NCBI GenBank assembly: GCA_944320855.1
Contig: CALUJF010000005.1
Location: 1-64,000, forward strand
Source: an uncultured Phocaeicola sp.
GTDB taxonomy: Bacteria; Bacteroidota; Bacteroidia; Bacteroidales; Bacteroidaceae
Direction of reading: 5' to 3'
Length of the DNA stretch: 64,000 nt
Every line of letters begins with the position of its first letter. Position 1 is the stretch's first letter. Shown piece by piece: positions 36,223 to 44,238 of the stretch. The notes beneath the pieces are model-generated. The model searched no databases and had not been told where the DNA came from. It saw only the letters and a list, made by a program, of their open reading frames with translations. A program made the position numbers and the translations under genes.

Positions 36223-38091
36223 ATGAAAAAGATTATCAATCATTTAGCAGTGGCTATGACAGCCGTTTCTTTCATCGCATGCCAGCCACAGAAGAGTGGC
36301 CTTACATTTGAACATCAGGGTGATACTCTGACAATAGTCCGTATCAGCAATCCGTCAAAATACCTGATTCTTCCTATTCAGGAGTCTTGCAATGAAGGTA
36401 AAGTGAAACTCGATACAGGCAGTCCTGCAGATATGGCAATGGATGTGCGTCTGGCCGTAGACAGCGTGGAATATTATGTTCCTTTCGCGTTGCCTCAGGG
36501 AGCAAAGGAAGCTGTTGTCACCATCGGACGTGTGGCTGCCGATGCTGTATGCTGGGAGAATATCTCTCTGGCCGATACATTCGATACATCGAACACTGAT
36601 TATTACCGTCCTGAATATCATCACACTCCTCTTTACGGATGGATGAACGATGCCAACGGACTTGTTTACAAGGATGGTGAATATCACCTTTATTTCCAGT
36701 ATAACCCATATGGCTCAAAATGGGGAAACATGCACTGGGGACACTCTGTAAGTAAGGACCTTGTACATTGGGAACATCTTGCCCCGGCTATCGCACGCGA
36801 TACATTGGGACATATTTTCTCAGGAAGCACGGTAATCGATAAGTTCAACAGCGCAGGCTACGGCCGTGATGCCATGATAGCATTCTATACATCTGCAAGT
36901 GACGAACACGGACAGATTCAGTGCATGGCATACAGCAATGACAACGGACGTACATATACAAAATACGAAAACAACCCAATCCTTACACCGTTCGACGGAC
37001 TGAAGGACTTCCGCGACCCTAAAGTGTTCTGGTACGAACCTTCGCAGAAATGGTACATGATAGTTTCTGCAGACAAGAACATGCGTTTCTATTCATCTTC
37101 TGATATGAAGGAATGGGAATACCTCAGCCAGTTTGGCGAAGGCTACGGCGTACAGCCTAACCAGTTTGAATGTCCTGACTTCATCCAGCTTCCTGTAGAC
37201 GGAAACAAGGACAATATGAAGTGGGTTATGATAGTAAATATCAATCCGGGATGTCCTTTCGGCGGTAGTGCTACTGAATATTTCATCGGTGATTTCGACG
37301 GAAAAGAATTCAAATGTGATACAGACAAAAGCGTAACAAAATGGCTTGACTTCGGAAAAGACCACTATGCTACAGTCTGTTTCTCAAATACAGGCGACCG
37401 TATAATAGCAGTTCCATGGATGAGCAACTGGCAGTATGCCAACGTAACTCCTATCCGTCAGTACCGTGGAGCAAACGCATTGCCAAGAGAACTGTCGCTT
37501 TATACCAAGGACGGAGAAATCTACATGGCTGCAAATGTCGTGAAAGAAACAGAGGCACTTCGCAAGTCAACACGCAGTATCGAAAGCCTTTCAGTAGAAG
37601 GTGAAACAGTGATAGACAGTATAACAGACGGACAGAACAGCGGTGTTGAACTCGAAATGGATATCGTTCCCGGCAAGGCTCAGACTGTCGGTTTCGACAT
37701 AATGAATGCAAAAGGCGAGAAGACCGGAATCTATCTTGACTTGAAATCCGGCCGTGCAGTGATGGACCGTACAGAAAGCGGGCTGATAGCGTTTGGTGAG
37801 AAAGCAGAACCACACTTCAAGGAAAATCATGACCGCCGCAAGACAGAATCCGTAAACTATATCAATGATTTCGCTTTGGGAACATGGGCACCACTTTCAT
37901 TGTGCGAAGGTAAGTCATATCATCTTAACGTTTTCGTTGACAAATGTTCTGTAGAACTTTTCGTTGACGGAGGACGTATAGCAATGACAAATCTTGTATT
38001 CCCTACAGAAGTATACAGTTCTCTTCGTTTCTATACAGAGGGTGGTAAGGCAGAGGTCAAGAATCTGAATATTCACAAATTAGGGTTATAA
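36223..38091 (+). CDS. GH32 fructan hydrolase, lipoprotein
   Basis: A 622-aa GH32 enzyme with a lipobox (VSFIAC, Cys20), so unlike the first GH32 it is membrane anchored. After a DUF4980-like beta domain (about 25-115), the propeller has the nucleophile in WMNDANG (Asp143), FRDP (Asp265) and the acid/base in FECPD (Glu316). The WMNDANG variant keeps the catalytic Asp. A C-terminal beta-sandwich with an insertion around 540-570 follows. The gene ends 5 bp before the second permease gene, repeating the GH32-permease order of the first set. Confidence 0.92.
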   Translation: MKKIINHLAVAMTAVSFIACQPQKSGLTFEHQGDTLTIVRISNPSKYLILPIQESCNEGKVKLDTGSPADMAMDVRLAVDSVEYYVPFALPQGAKEAVVTIGRVAADAVCWENISLADTFDTSNTDYYRPEYHHTPLYGWMNDANGLVYKDGEYHLYFQYNPYGSKWGNMHWGHSVSKDLVHWEHLAPAIARDTLGHIFSGSTVIDKFNSAGYGRDAMIAFYTSASDEHGQIQCMAYSNDNGRTYTKYENNPILTPFDGLKDFRDPKVFWYEPSQKWYMIVSADKNMRFYSSSDMKEWEYLSQFGEGYGVQPNQFECPDFIQLPVDGNKDNMKWVMIVNINPGCPFGGSATEYFIGDFDGKEFKCDTDKSVTKWLDFGKDHYATVCFSNTGDRIIAVPWMSNWQYANVTPIRQYRGANALPRELSLYTKDGEIYMAANVVKETEALRKSTRSIESLSVEGETVIDSITDGQNSGVELEMDIVPGKAQTVGFDIMNAKGEKTGIYLDLKSGRAVMDRTESGLIAFGEKAEPHFKENHDRRKTESVNYINDFALGTWAPLSLCEGKSYHLNVFVDKCSVELFVDGGRIAMTNLVFPTEVYSSLRFYTEGGKAEVKNLNIHKLGL

Positions 38092-38096
38092 CAGTT

Positions 38097-39263
38097 ATGA
38101 ATACCACTTCGCAAAACAACCTCTCCCGACTAATCCCTGTGATGCTTTGCTTTTTCGCCATGGGTTTTGTCGACCTGGTGGGAATAGCATCCAATTACGT
38201 TAAGGCAGACCTTGGCTTGAGTGATTCCCGGGCCAATATCTTCCCTTCATTGGTATTCTTCTGGTTCCTGATATTCTCGGTGCCGACCGGCATTCTGATG
38301 AACCGCATAGGCCGTAAGAAAACGGTACTGCTGAGCCTTGCAGTAACGTTCGCTTCATTGCTTCTGCCTGTGTTCGGCGACAGTTATATGCTTATGCTCT
38401 GTTCGTTCTCCCTGTTGGGAATAGGAAATGCTCTGATGCAGACATCCCTGAATCCGCTTTTGAGTAACATCATAAGCGGCGACAAGCTTGCAAGTTCTTT
38501 GACCTTCGGACAGTTCGTAAAAGCCATAGCTTCGTTCCTTGCTCCATATATAGCCATGTGGGGAGCTACCCAGGCAATGCCAAGCTTCGGTTTGGGATGG
38601 CGTGTACTCTTCCCGGTTTATATGATAATAGCCATAATAGCAGTTTTATGGCTTTCTGCAACACCAATAGAGGAAGAACGCCCTGACAAGGCTTCCGGTT
38701 TCATCGATTGTCTGAAACTTCTCGGCTCTCCTTTCATCCTGCTCTGTTTCATCGGTATCATGTGTCATGTAGGCATCGACGTGGGAACCAATACCACAGC
38801 CCCAAAGATTCTGATGGAACGCCTTGGCATGACCCTCGATGAAGCCTCGTTTGCCACCAGCCTTTACTTCATCTTCCGTACGATAGGCTGTTTCTCCGGT
38901 TCAATCATACTTCAGAAGGTTTCCGCCCGTTCGTTTTTCCTTATAAGCGTACTCTGTATGCTTGCAGCGATGGCCGGACTGTTGGCTTCCGATGCGGAAT
39001 TTATAGTCTATGCATCCATAGCTCTGATAGGATTCGGCAACTCAAACGTCTTTTCTATCATTTTCTCACAGGCTTTGCTCTCAATGCCTGAAAAGAAGAA
39101 CGAGATATCCGGCCTGATGATTATGGGCCTTTTCGGCGGAACAGTGTTCCCTTTGCTTATGGGCTTTGCTTCGGATGCAGCCGGCCAGGATGGAGCAGTG
39201 GTAGTAATGGCGGTAGGAGTAATCTATTTGCTCCTTTATACGGCAAGGCTTGATAATAATTAA
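38097..39263 (+). CDS. MFS sugar (fructose) permease, copy 2
   Basis: A 388-aa paralogue of the permease at 30130. The proteins differ mainly at the first ten residues and at scattered sites (for example VMSL/GMTL and RLFF/RSFF). DNA identity is very high in blocks and lower in others. The predicted role is the same: fructose uptake across the inner membrane. Keeping two near-identical copies suggests dosage, or homogenisation by gene conversion. Confidence 0.85.
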   Translation: MNTTSQNNLSRLIPVMLCFFAMGFVDLVGIASNYVKADLGLSDSRANIFPSLVFFWFLIFSVPTGILMNRIGRKKTVLLSLAVTFASLLLPVFGDSYMLMLCSFSLLGIGNALMQTSLNPLLSNIISGDKLASSLTFGQFVKAIASFLAPYIAMWGATQAMPSFGLGWRVLFPVYMIIAIIAVLWLSATPIEEERPDKASGFIDCLKLLGSPFILLCFIGIMCHVGIDVGTNTTAPKILMERLGMTLDEASFATSLYFIFRTIGCFSGSIILQKVSARSFFLISVLCMLAAMAGLLASDAEFIVYASIALIGFGNSNVFSIIFSQALLSMPEKKNEISGLMIMGLFGGTVFPLLMGFASDAAGQDGAVVVMAVGVIYLLLYTARLDNN

Positions 39264-39456
39264 TAATTAATAATTAACAATTAATAATTGGTGAGTGCTG
39301 CTCATTTTTAATTAGCTTCGCTGACCTTCGGTTCTTAATTTTTAATTCTTAATTCTTAATTCTTAATTCTTAATTCTTAATTGAATAAGTTCTTAATTCT
39401 TAATTGAATAAGTTCTTAATTTTTAATTTTTAATTTTTAATTCTTAAATTAATATC
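39264..39456. repeat. Long A/T heptamer spacer before fructokinase copy 2
   Basis: Contains TTAACAATTAATAATTGGTG and GCTGCTCAT as after permease copy 1, an AGCTTCGCTGACC segment (reverse complement of one in the gltB-gltD spacer), and many period-7 TT(C/T)TTAA units up to 10 bp before the kinase ATG. Confidence 0.8.
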
Positions 39457-40335
39457 ATGAACGATATAGTAGTAGGAATGGGTGAAGCACTATGGGATGT
39501 GCTCCCCGAAGGAAAGAAATTGGGTGGTGCCCCTGCAAATTTTGCGTACCATATATCACAGTTCGGCCTTAACAGCCGTGTAGTAAGTGCTGTGGGCGAT
39601 GATAAACTCGGAAAAGAGATACTCGACAGCTTCCGCGAAAAGAAGCTTTACGGAATAGTGGAAACCGTTCCTTACCCGACAGGAACCGTACAGGTAGAGC
39701 TTGATGCCGAGGGTGTTCCATGCTATGATATCAAGGAAGGTGTGGCATGGGATAATATTCCGTTTACTCCTGCCCTTGAGGATTTGGCCCGCCATACCCG
39801 TGCCGTATGTTTCGGTTCGCTTGCCCAGCGAAGTGTTGTATCGCGCGAGACAATAAACCGTTTCATCGATGCTATGTCTGAAGGTGATGACGTATTGAAG
39901 ATATTCGATATCAATCTTCGTCAGGGATTCTACACAAAGGAAATTCTCTGCAATTCATTCCGCAAGTGTAACATACTTAAGATAAACGACGAAGAACTGG
40001 TTACAGTGAGCCGTATGTTCGGATATCCCGGCATCGACCTTCAGGACAAATGCTGGATTCTTTTGGCTAAGTATAATCTGAAGATGCTGATACTGACCTG
40101 CGGTGTAAACGGCAGTTATGTGTTCACTCCAGGCAGCGTTTCATTTGTAGAAACTCCTAAGGTAGTGGTAGCCGACACGGTAGGAGCCGGTGATTCTTTC
40201 ACAGCCACATTCACAGCTTCCATACTTAAAGGTAAGAGTGTCCGCGAAGCACACGAACTTGCAGTAAAAGTTTCGGCCTATGTATGTACACAGAACGGAG
40301 CTATGCCGGTATTGCCGGATGTGTATTTGGACTGA
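39457..40335 (+). CDS. PfkB-family fructokinase, copy 2
   Basis: A 292-aa paralogue of the kinase at 32752, with the same GEALWDVLPEG and DTVGAGDSFTA signatures. The first 210 bp and the last 170 bp differ by silent and a few coding changes, but the central 497 bp is identical, a patchwork typical of gene conversion. It is the last recognised gene of the fructan locus on this strand; a large hairpin follows. Confidence 0.9.
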   Translation: MNDIVVGMGEALWDVLPEGKKLGGAPANFAYHISQFGLNSRVVSAVGDDKLGKEILDSFREKKLYGIVETVPYPTGTVQVELDAEGVPCYDIKEGVAWDNIPFTPALEDLARHTRAVCFGSLAQRSVVSRETINRFIDAMSEGDDVLKIFDINLRQGFYTKEILCNSFRKCNILKINDEELVTVSRMFGYPGIDLQDKCWILLAKYNLKMLILTCGVNGSYVFTPGSVSFVETPKVVVADTVGAGDSFTATFTASILKGKSVREAHELAVKVSAYVCTQNGAMPVLPDVYLD

Positions 40336-40383
40336 CGAGGGCTTTTCAGTTACGAGGCTACAGTCACAAGGCTTACGTTACGA

Positions 40384-40450
40384 GGCTTCAGTTACGAGTT
40401 GACAAGGTTCTCCATCCGGACGGTAACCTTGTCAACTTGTAACTGAAGCC
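40384..40450. repeat. 26-bp-stem hairpin element downstream of fructokinase 2
   Basis: Arms 40384-40409 and 40425-40450 pair over 26 bp with one mismatch around a 15-nt loop (CTCCATCCGGACGGT). The left arm and loop are shared with the gltB-gltD spacer at about 13.2 kb. Short GAAGCCTTGTC repeats follow, then a T run near 40480. It may stop or stabilise the fructan mRNA, or be a dispersed repeat family. Confidence 0.8.
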
Positions 40451-40541
40451 TTGTCGCCTCGTACTGAAGCCTTGTCTGCTTTTTTGTCAATACCTCTTAT
40501 CATGTGTTTGTCAGTCAAGTATTTATGATAAAATAATACAA

Positions 40542-40576
40542 TATATATTATGTATATTGTATATATTATGTATATT
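40542..40576. promoter_or_regulatory. 17-bp direct repeat, likely toxin-antitoxin operator
   Basis: TATATATTATGTATATT occurs at 40542-40558 and 40560-40576, overlapping the -7 element TATATTTG (40571-40578) and lying just before the antitoxin start. This is the expected place for autoregulation by the antitoxin. Confidence 0.65.
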
Positions 40577-40594
40577 TGCCGAAAACAGATTATT

Positions 40595-40909
40595 ATGTCA
40601 ACAATAGCATTGCAAAAGAAAAGAAAGAATATAGACCTTCCTGTTGAAACGTTGCAGAAACTTTCTGTTATGGCAGCATCACAGGGAAAAAGTCTTAAGG
40701 CATACATTGAAAATATTTTAGTTGCCAAAGCCGATACATTGCAACTTGAGCTACAGAATCCCAGCCCAAGTGGTGATGAGTTTTTCTCCTATCCGGAAAA
40801 TCTGAATGAAACGGCAGATAGAGTAAATGAATACAAAAAAGGCAAGACAAAATCGAAGATTGTTTTGAAATCGGCAGAAGATATTGATAATTTCATAAAC
40901 AATCTCTGA
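40595..40909 (+). CDS. Antitoxin, ribbon-helix-helix type
   Basis: A 104-aa protein starting at MSTIALQKKRKNIDLP; 15 extra upstream codons lie in the promoter repeat and are rejected. Residues about 10-45 (RKNIDLPVETLQKLSVMAASQGKSLKAYIENIL) fit a ribbon-helix-helix DNA-binding domain. The charged C-terminal half would wrap the toxin. It ends 2 bp before the toxin start, the usual arrangement for a coupled pair. Confidence 0.75.
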   Translation: MSTIALQKKRKNIDLPVETLQKLSVMAASQGKSLKAYIENILVAKADTLQLELQNPSPSGDEFFSYPENLNETADRVNEYKKGKTKSKIVLKSAEDIDNFINNL

Positions 40910-40911
40910 CA

Positions 40912-41187
40912 ATGTATATCGTTGAAATTACCGGCCGTGCAGCAGAAGATATCGCTTCATTAAAGAAAAGCGGCAATACTTCCGCTATAACCAAAATTCG
41001 CAGGCTTCTTGAAGAATTGCAAGAACATCCCATGTCGGGTACGGGTCAGGTTGAAGCTCTGAAAGGCAATCTCTCAGGCTTCTGGAGCAGAAGAATTGAT
41101 AAGTATAATCGTCTGATTTATACTATTGAGGAAGAGATTGTTACAGTTGTAGTAGTTTCGGCGAAGGGGCATTATGGCATGAAGTAG
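40912..41187 (+). CDS. YoeB-type mRNA interferase toxin
   Basis: A 91-aa protein of the RelE/YoeB fold, which cleaves mRNA in the ribosome A site. The conserved run GNLSGFWSRRIDKYNRLIYTI is diagnostic. Residues Glu48, Arg67, His87 and Tyr88 sit where E. coli YoeB has its catalytic Glu46, Arg65, His83 and Tyr84. It converges on the regulator gene with only 7 bp between stop codons. The partner is ribbon-helix-helix rather than the YefM fold usual for YoeB. Confidence 0.85.
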   Translation: MYIVEITGRAAEDIASLKKSGNTSAITKIRRLLEELQEHPMSGTGQVEALKGNLSGFWSRRIDKYNRLIYTIEEEIVTVVVVSAKGHYGMK

Positions 41188-41194
41188 AGCCTTG

Positions 41195-43954
41195 TCACCT
41201 CTTCCTTAACACCTCCGTCGGATTCTCCCCGAAAAATTCCTTGTAGCATTTGGTGAAGTACGAAGGAGATGAAAATCCCACTTCGTATGCAATTTCGGAG
41301 ATACTTTTCCCTGCAGCCGTCTTTATTATTGCATTAGCCTTGTTCAGTCTTGCTATTCTCAGCAGCTCGTTGGGCGTATATCCCGTCAGAGCCTTGGCCT
41401 TTCTGTAAAGCTGGACTCTGCTGAACCCTATCTTTTCACCCATATCTTCCACACTGAAATCAGTATTTCCCATATTCTCCTCAATCAGGCGGCGCAATTT
41501 TTCCACAAATCCTTTATCCGCATCCGCCAGTGGGGTAGTGCTTGTGGTGACCTTATCCCCAAAGAAATCCTTCAGCCTGTTGCGGTTCTCTATCAGATTG
41601 CGGAGTCTTGCCATGAGCAGTTCCGAGCTGAAAGGCTTCGATATATACGAGTCTGCACCACATTCGTATCCCTTTATCTTCTGCTCATCCATCGAGTACG
41701 CCGTGAGCATCATCACCGGAATGTGCGATGTGCGTGGCTCAGCTTTCAGCCGTCGGCAACACTCCATTCCGTCCATCACAGGCATCATTACGTCGCAGAT
41801 AATCACATCCGGCACATTCGCAATAGCAGATTTCAGCCCCTCGCTCCCGTTTGCAGCCTCCATCACTGTGTAATGCCCCTCCAGCAGCGATTTCACATAG
41901 TCCCTCACGTCCTGATTGTCGTCTATCACCAGGACCACAGCCTCATGCCTGTCCCCGTTCCGGCCGTATCCACCTCCGGACGTACCGCCTTCTGCCGTCA
42001 GACTCTCCTGACTCGCCATAACCACAGCCCCCTCTTTCAGACTGTTCAGAACAGCCTTTCTGTCTATGTCATGATATATTCTGCCATCCTGCCTTGCCGG
42101 AATATCAATGGCGAACACCGTACCGTTTCCCTCCTTGCTCTCCACCTCGATTTTTCCGTGATGCATCTCCACAAACGCCTTGACAAGTGCAAGCCCGATG
42201 CCCGATCCGGCATGATGTACATCCACCTGGTAGAAACTCTCGAATATATGGCGCACGTGTTCGGCCGGCATACCGACACCCGTATCCGAGAATTTCATCG
42301 ATATCCCGTTTTCCGCATTCCTGCCCAGACTGATGCCTATACAGCCGTTTTCCGGAGTGAACTTGAAAGCATTCGACAGCAGATTGTACGTTATCCTCTC
42401 CATCATCTCCGCATCCGCCACCACCCTGTAATCCCCTTCATCAGCCGAGATTCTGAACGAGATATGCTTTCTGAAAGCCAATGTGCGGAAAGCTTCGGCC
42501 CATTCCCTGACGCTCTCCTTTATATCGAATTCCGACAGGTGCATCTCCAACTTTCCGTTTTCAAACTTCCTGAAGTCCATAATCTGATTCACCAGCCGGA
42601 GCAGAACCGTCACATTCTTGTTTACGATGTTCAGCAGGAATCTTTCATCGTCGCGTATGTTTTCGCTGTCCATCAGTTTCTTCACCGGGTCCGCTATCAG
42701 AGTGAGCGGCGTACGGAAGTCATGCGACACGTTCGTAAAAAAGGCCAGTTTCGCTTTTGTGGCTTCTTCAAGCTTTTCCGACAGGTCGATGAGCCGGTCC
42801 CTCTGCTCCTCCAGCTGTTTCTTCCGGCTTGAAAGTTCCGCATTAAGCCTTATCTTCATCCAGTACGCCCTCACCACGAAGAACAGCAGTACGACTAACA
42901 GCAGCAGAATGACGATGCACGCATACAGAAACATCTTCTGTGCCGAATATCTCATCAGGTAGGCGTCCAGTTTATTGTTCAGCACCTCGATTTTCGTGTC
43001 AAGAGTGTTGATGTGCGCAGTCTGCATCTGCATTATTCTTGCATTTCCGGCATTCACCAAGGCGGACGACAGGATGTTCTCCCTTTTGTAGTCCTTTCCT
43101 TCCAATATATCCATGGCCACCTGTATCACCCTGTCGCCCCCGGTAGGATATATGAAAGTGGCATCAAGTGTGCTGTCTGCCACCAGTTCCACACCTAACT
43201 TCTCTCCTGCCAGAGCATCCACTCCTACGAAAAGAATCTCCTTCTCTCTTCCGGCTTTCATTGCAGCCTGATATGCTCCATATGCCATAGGGTCGTTTTG
43301 TGCTATTACCATGTCGATGTCTTTATGTACGGACAGTATGGAGTCAAACTTCATTTCAGCTTTCTCTTTCAGCCATGCAGCATCGGCAGTAGATATTGTT
43401 TCCATCGAAGGATATTCTTTGAGAACCTCATTCATCCCCCTGTGTCTTTCCAGTGCCGGAGTAGAACCTTTCAGCCCCGTAAGCTCTACTATCTTTCCTT
43501 TTCCGTCCAGACGGTTTGCCATGTACGTGCCTATCTGTTTCCCCATCAGATAGTTATCTCCCCCGACGAAAGCTGTATATTTGTCCGATGCTATCTTTCT
43601 GTCCACCAATACCACCGGAATTCCCCTGTCATAGGCCTTTTCCACCACCGGCGTAATAGCTTCTGCCTCGTTAGGCGACACCACTAACAGATTAACTCCC
43701 TTAGCTATAAATTCTTCTATATCCTCTATCTGCTCGCGGTTATTGTCTTTTGCAGTCCTTATTTCCACTTTCAGGTTTGGATAGAAAAGTGCTTCGCGGG
43801 AGATTTCTTCGTTCATACGGCTTCTCCATTCGTCATTACTGCATTGCGATACGCCGATAATGAAATTCTGTTCATGGTTAGCACATGATGTGAAAAAGAA
43901 TAATTGGATAAGCGAAAATATAGTGATAATATGTTTGATAATGTAGTATTTCAT
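41195..43954 (-). CDS. Hybrid two-component system regulator with periplasmic sugar-binding sensor (BT1754-like)
   Basis: One protein carries a complete signalling chain (919 aa from 43954). It has an N-terminal signal/anchor and a type-I periplasmic-binding-protein domain (about 30-310, FIIGVSQCSNDEWRS). These are followed by a membrane helix (342-362), a coiled coil, HisKA with His411 (NVSHDFRTP), HATPase (DTGVGMP, GSGIGLAL), a receiver with Asp721 (VIICDVMMP) and an AraC-type HTH (about 825-919). B. thetaiotaomicron BT1754 has this layout and binds fructose, so this is the likely regulator of the fructan operons. The ATG at 43966 is an alternative start; the frame continues to 44125, but a -7 element at 43989-43996 rules that out. 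Confidence 0.9.
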   Translation of the reverse strand: MKYYIIKHIITIFSLIQLFFFTSCANHEQNFIIGVSQCSNDEWRSRMNEEISREALFYPNLKVEIRTAKDNNREQIEDIEEFIAKGVNLLVVSPNEAEAITPVVEKAYDRGIPVVLVDRKIASDKYTAFVGGDNYLMGKQIGTYMANRLDGKGKIVELTGLKGSTPALERHRGMNEVLKEYPSMETISTADAAWLKEKAEMKFDSILSVHKDIDMVIAQNDPMAYGAYQAAMKAGREKEILFVGVDALAGEKLGVELVADSTLDATFIYPTGGDRVIQVAMDILEGKDYKRENILSSALVNAGNARIMQMQTAHINTLDTKIEVLNNKLDAYLMRYSAQKMFLYACIVILLLLVVLLFFVVRAYWMKIRLNAELSSRKKQLEEQRDRLIDLSEKLEEATKAKLAFFTNVSHDFRTPLTLIADPVKKLMDSENIRDDERFLLNIVNKNVTVLLRLVNQIMDFRKFENGKLEMHLSEFDIKESVREWAEAFRTLAFRKHISFRISADEGDYRVVADAEMMERITYNLLSNAFKFTPENGCIGISLGRNAENGISMKFSDTGVGMPAEHVRHIFESFYQVDVHHAGSGIGLALVKAFVEMHHGKIEVESKEGNGTVFAIDIPARQDGRIYHDIDRKAVLNSLKEGAVVMASQESLTAEGGTSGGGYGRNGDRHEAVVLVIDDNQDVRDYVKSLLEGHYTVMEAANGSEGLKSAIANVPDVIICDVMMPVMDGMECCRRLKAEPRTSHIPVMMLTAYSMDEQKIKGYECGADSYISKPFSSELLMARLRNLIENRNRLKDFFGDKVTTSTTPLADADKGFVEKLRRLIEENMGNTDFSVEDMGEKIGFSRVQLYRKAKALTGYTPNELLRIARLNKANAIIKTAAGKSISEIAYEVGFSSPSYFTKCYKEFFGENPTEVLRKR

Positions 43955-43988
43955 TTTGGAGAACATTTGTATTTCATGGTATTTCCTG

Positions 43989-43996
43989 CAAAAGTA
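43989..43996 (-). promoter_or_regulatory. -7 promoter element of the hybrid regulator
   Basis: The minus strand reads TACTTTTG (TAnnTTTG), 34 bp before the chosen start. It decides against the upstream ATG at 44125. Confidence 0.6.
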
Positions 43997-44086
43997 ATCA
44001 ATAAATGCAATATTTACAAATGTAACACTAATTTGTCTGATTTTGAAGATTTTTATAGTTTGGCTTATTATGGGTGAATAGCTGCT

Positions 44087-44238
44087 GAACAGTTGATAAA
44101 CGACTACTGAACGGTCAATGAACATGTGTCTTTCTGTTTTTGAATGACATTATAATACAGTTCGAATATGATTCGAATGGCTTTCGAATAGTTACAATCC
44201 GGTGTTCGTTCCGTGTTTATTACGTGTTCACTGTCCGT
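44087..44238. repeat. Two opposed 11-bp phased arrays (TGAAC and TTC types)
   Basis: Left array: TGAAC, TAAAC, TGAAC and TGAAC begin successive 11-bp units. After about 30 bp, a right array follows: TTCGAAT begins three successive 11-bp units, then units beginning ACAAT, TTCGT, TTTAT, TTCAC and TTCAC. The right array runs into the last codons of the Fic gene. The two halves are inverted with respect to each other (TGAAC against GTTCA). Confidence 0.75.

Noticed and set aside
41723-42832. 369-aa frame on the plus strand opposite the regulator
   Set aside because: Shadow frame produced by codon bias in the kinase gene; no start context or family features.
43955-44125. Longer N-terminus for the hybrid regulator
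   Set aside because: The extension crosses a good -7 promoter element at 43989-43996 and precedes the signal peptide.
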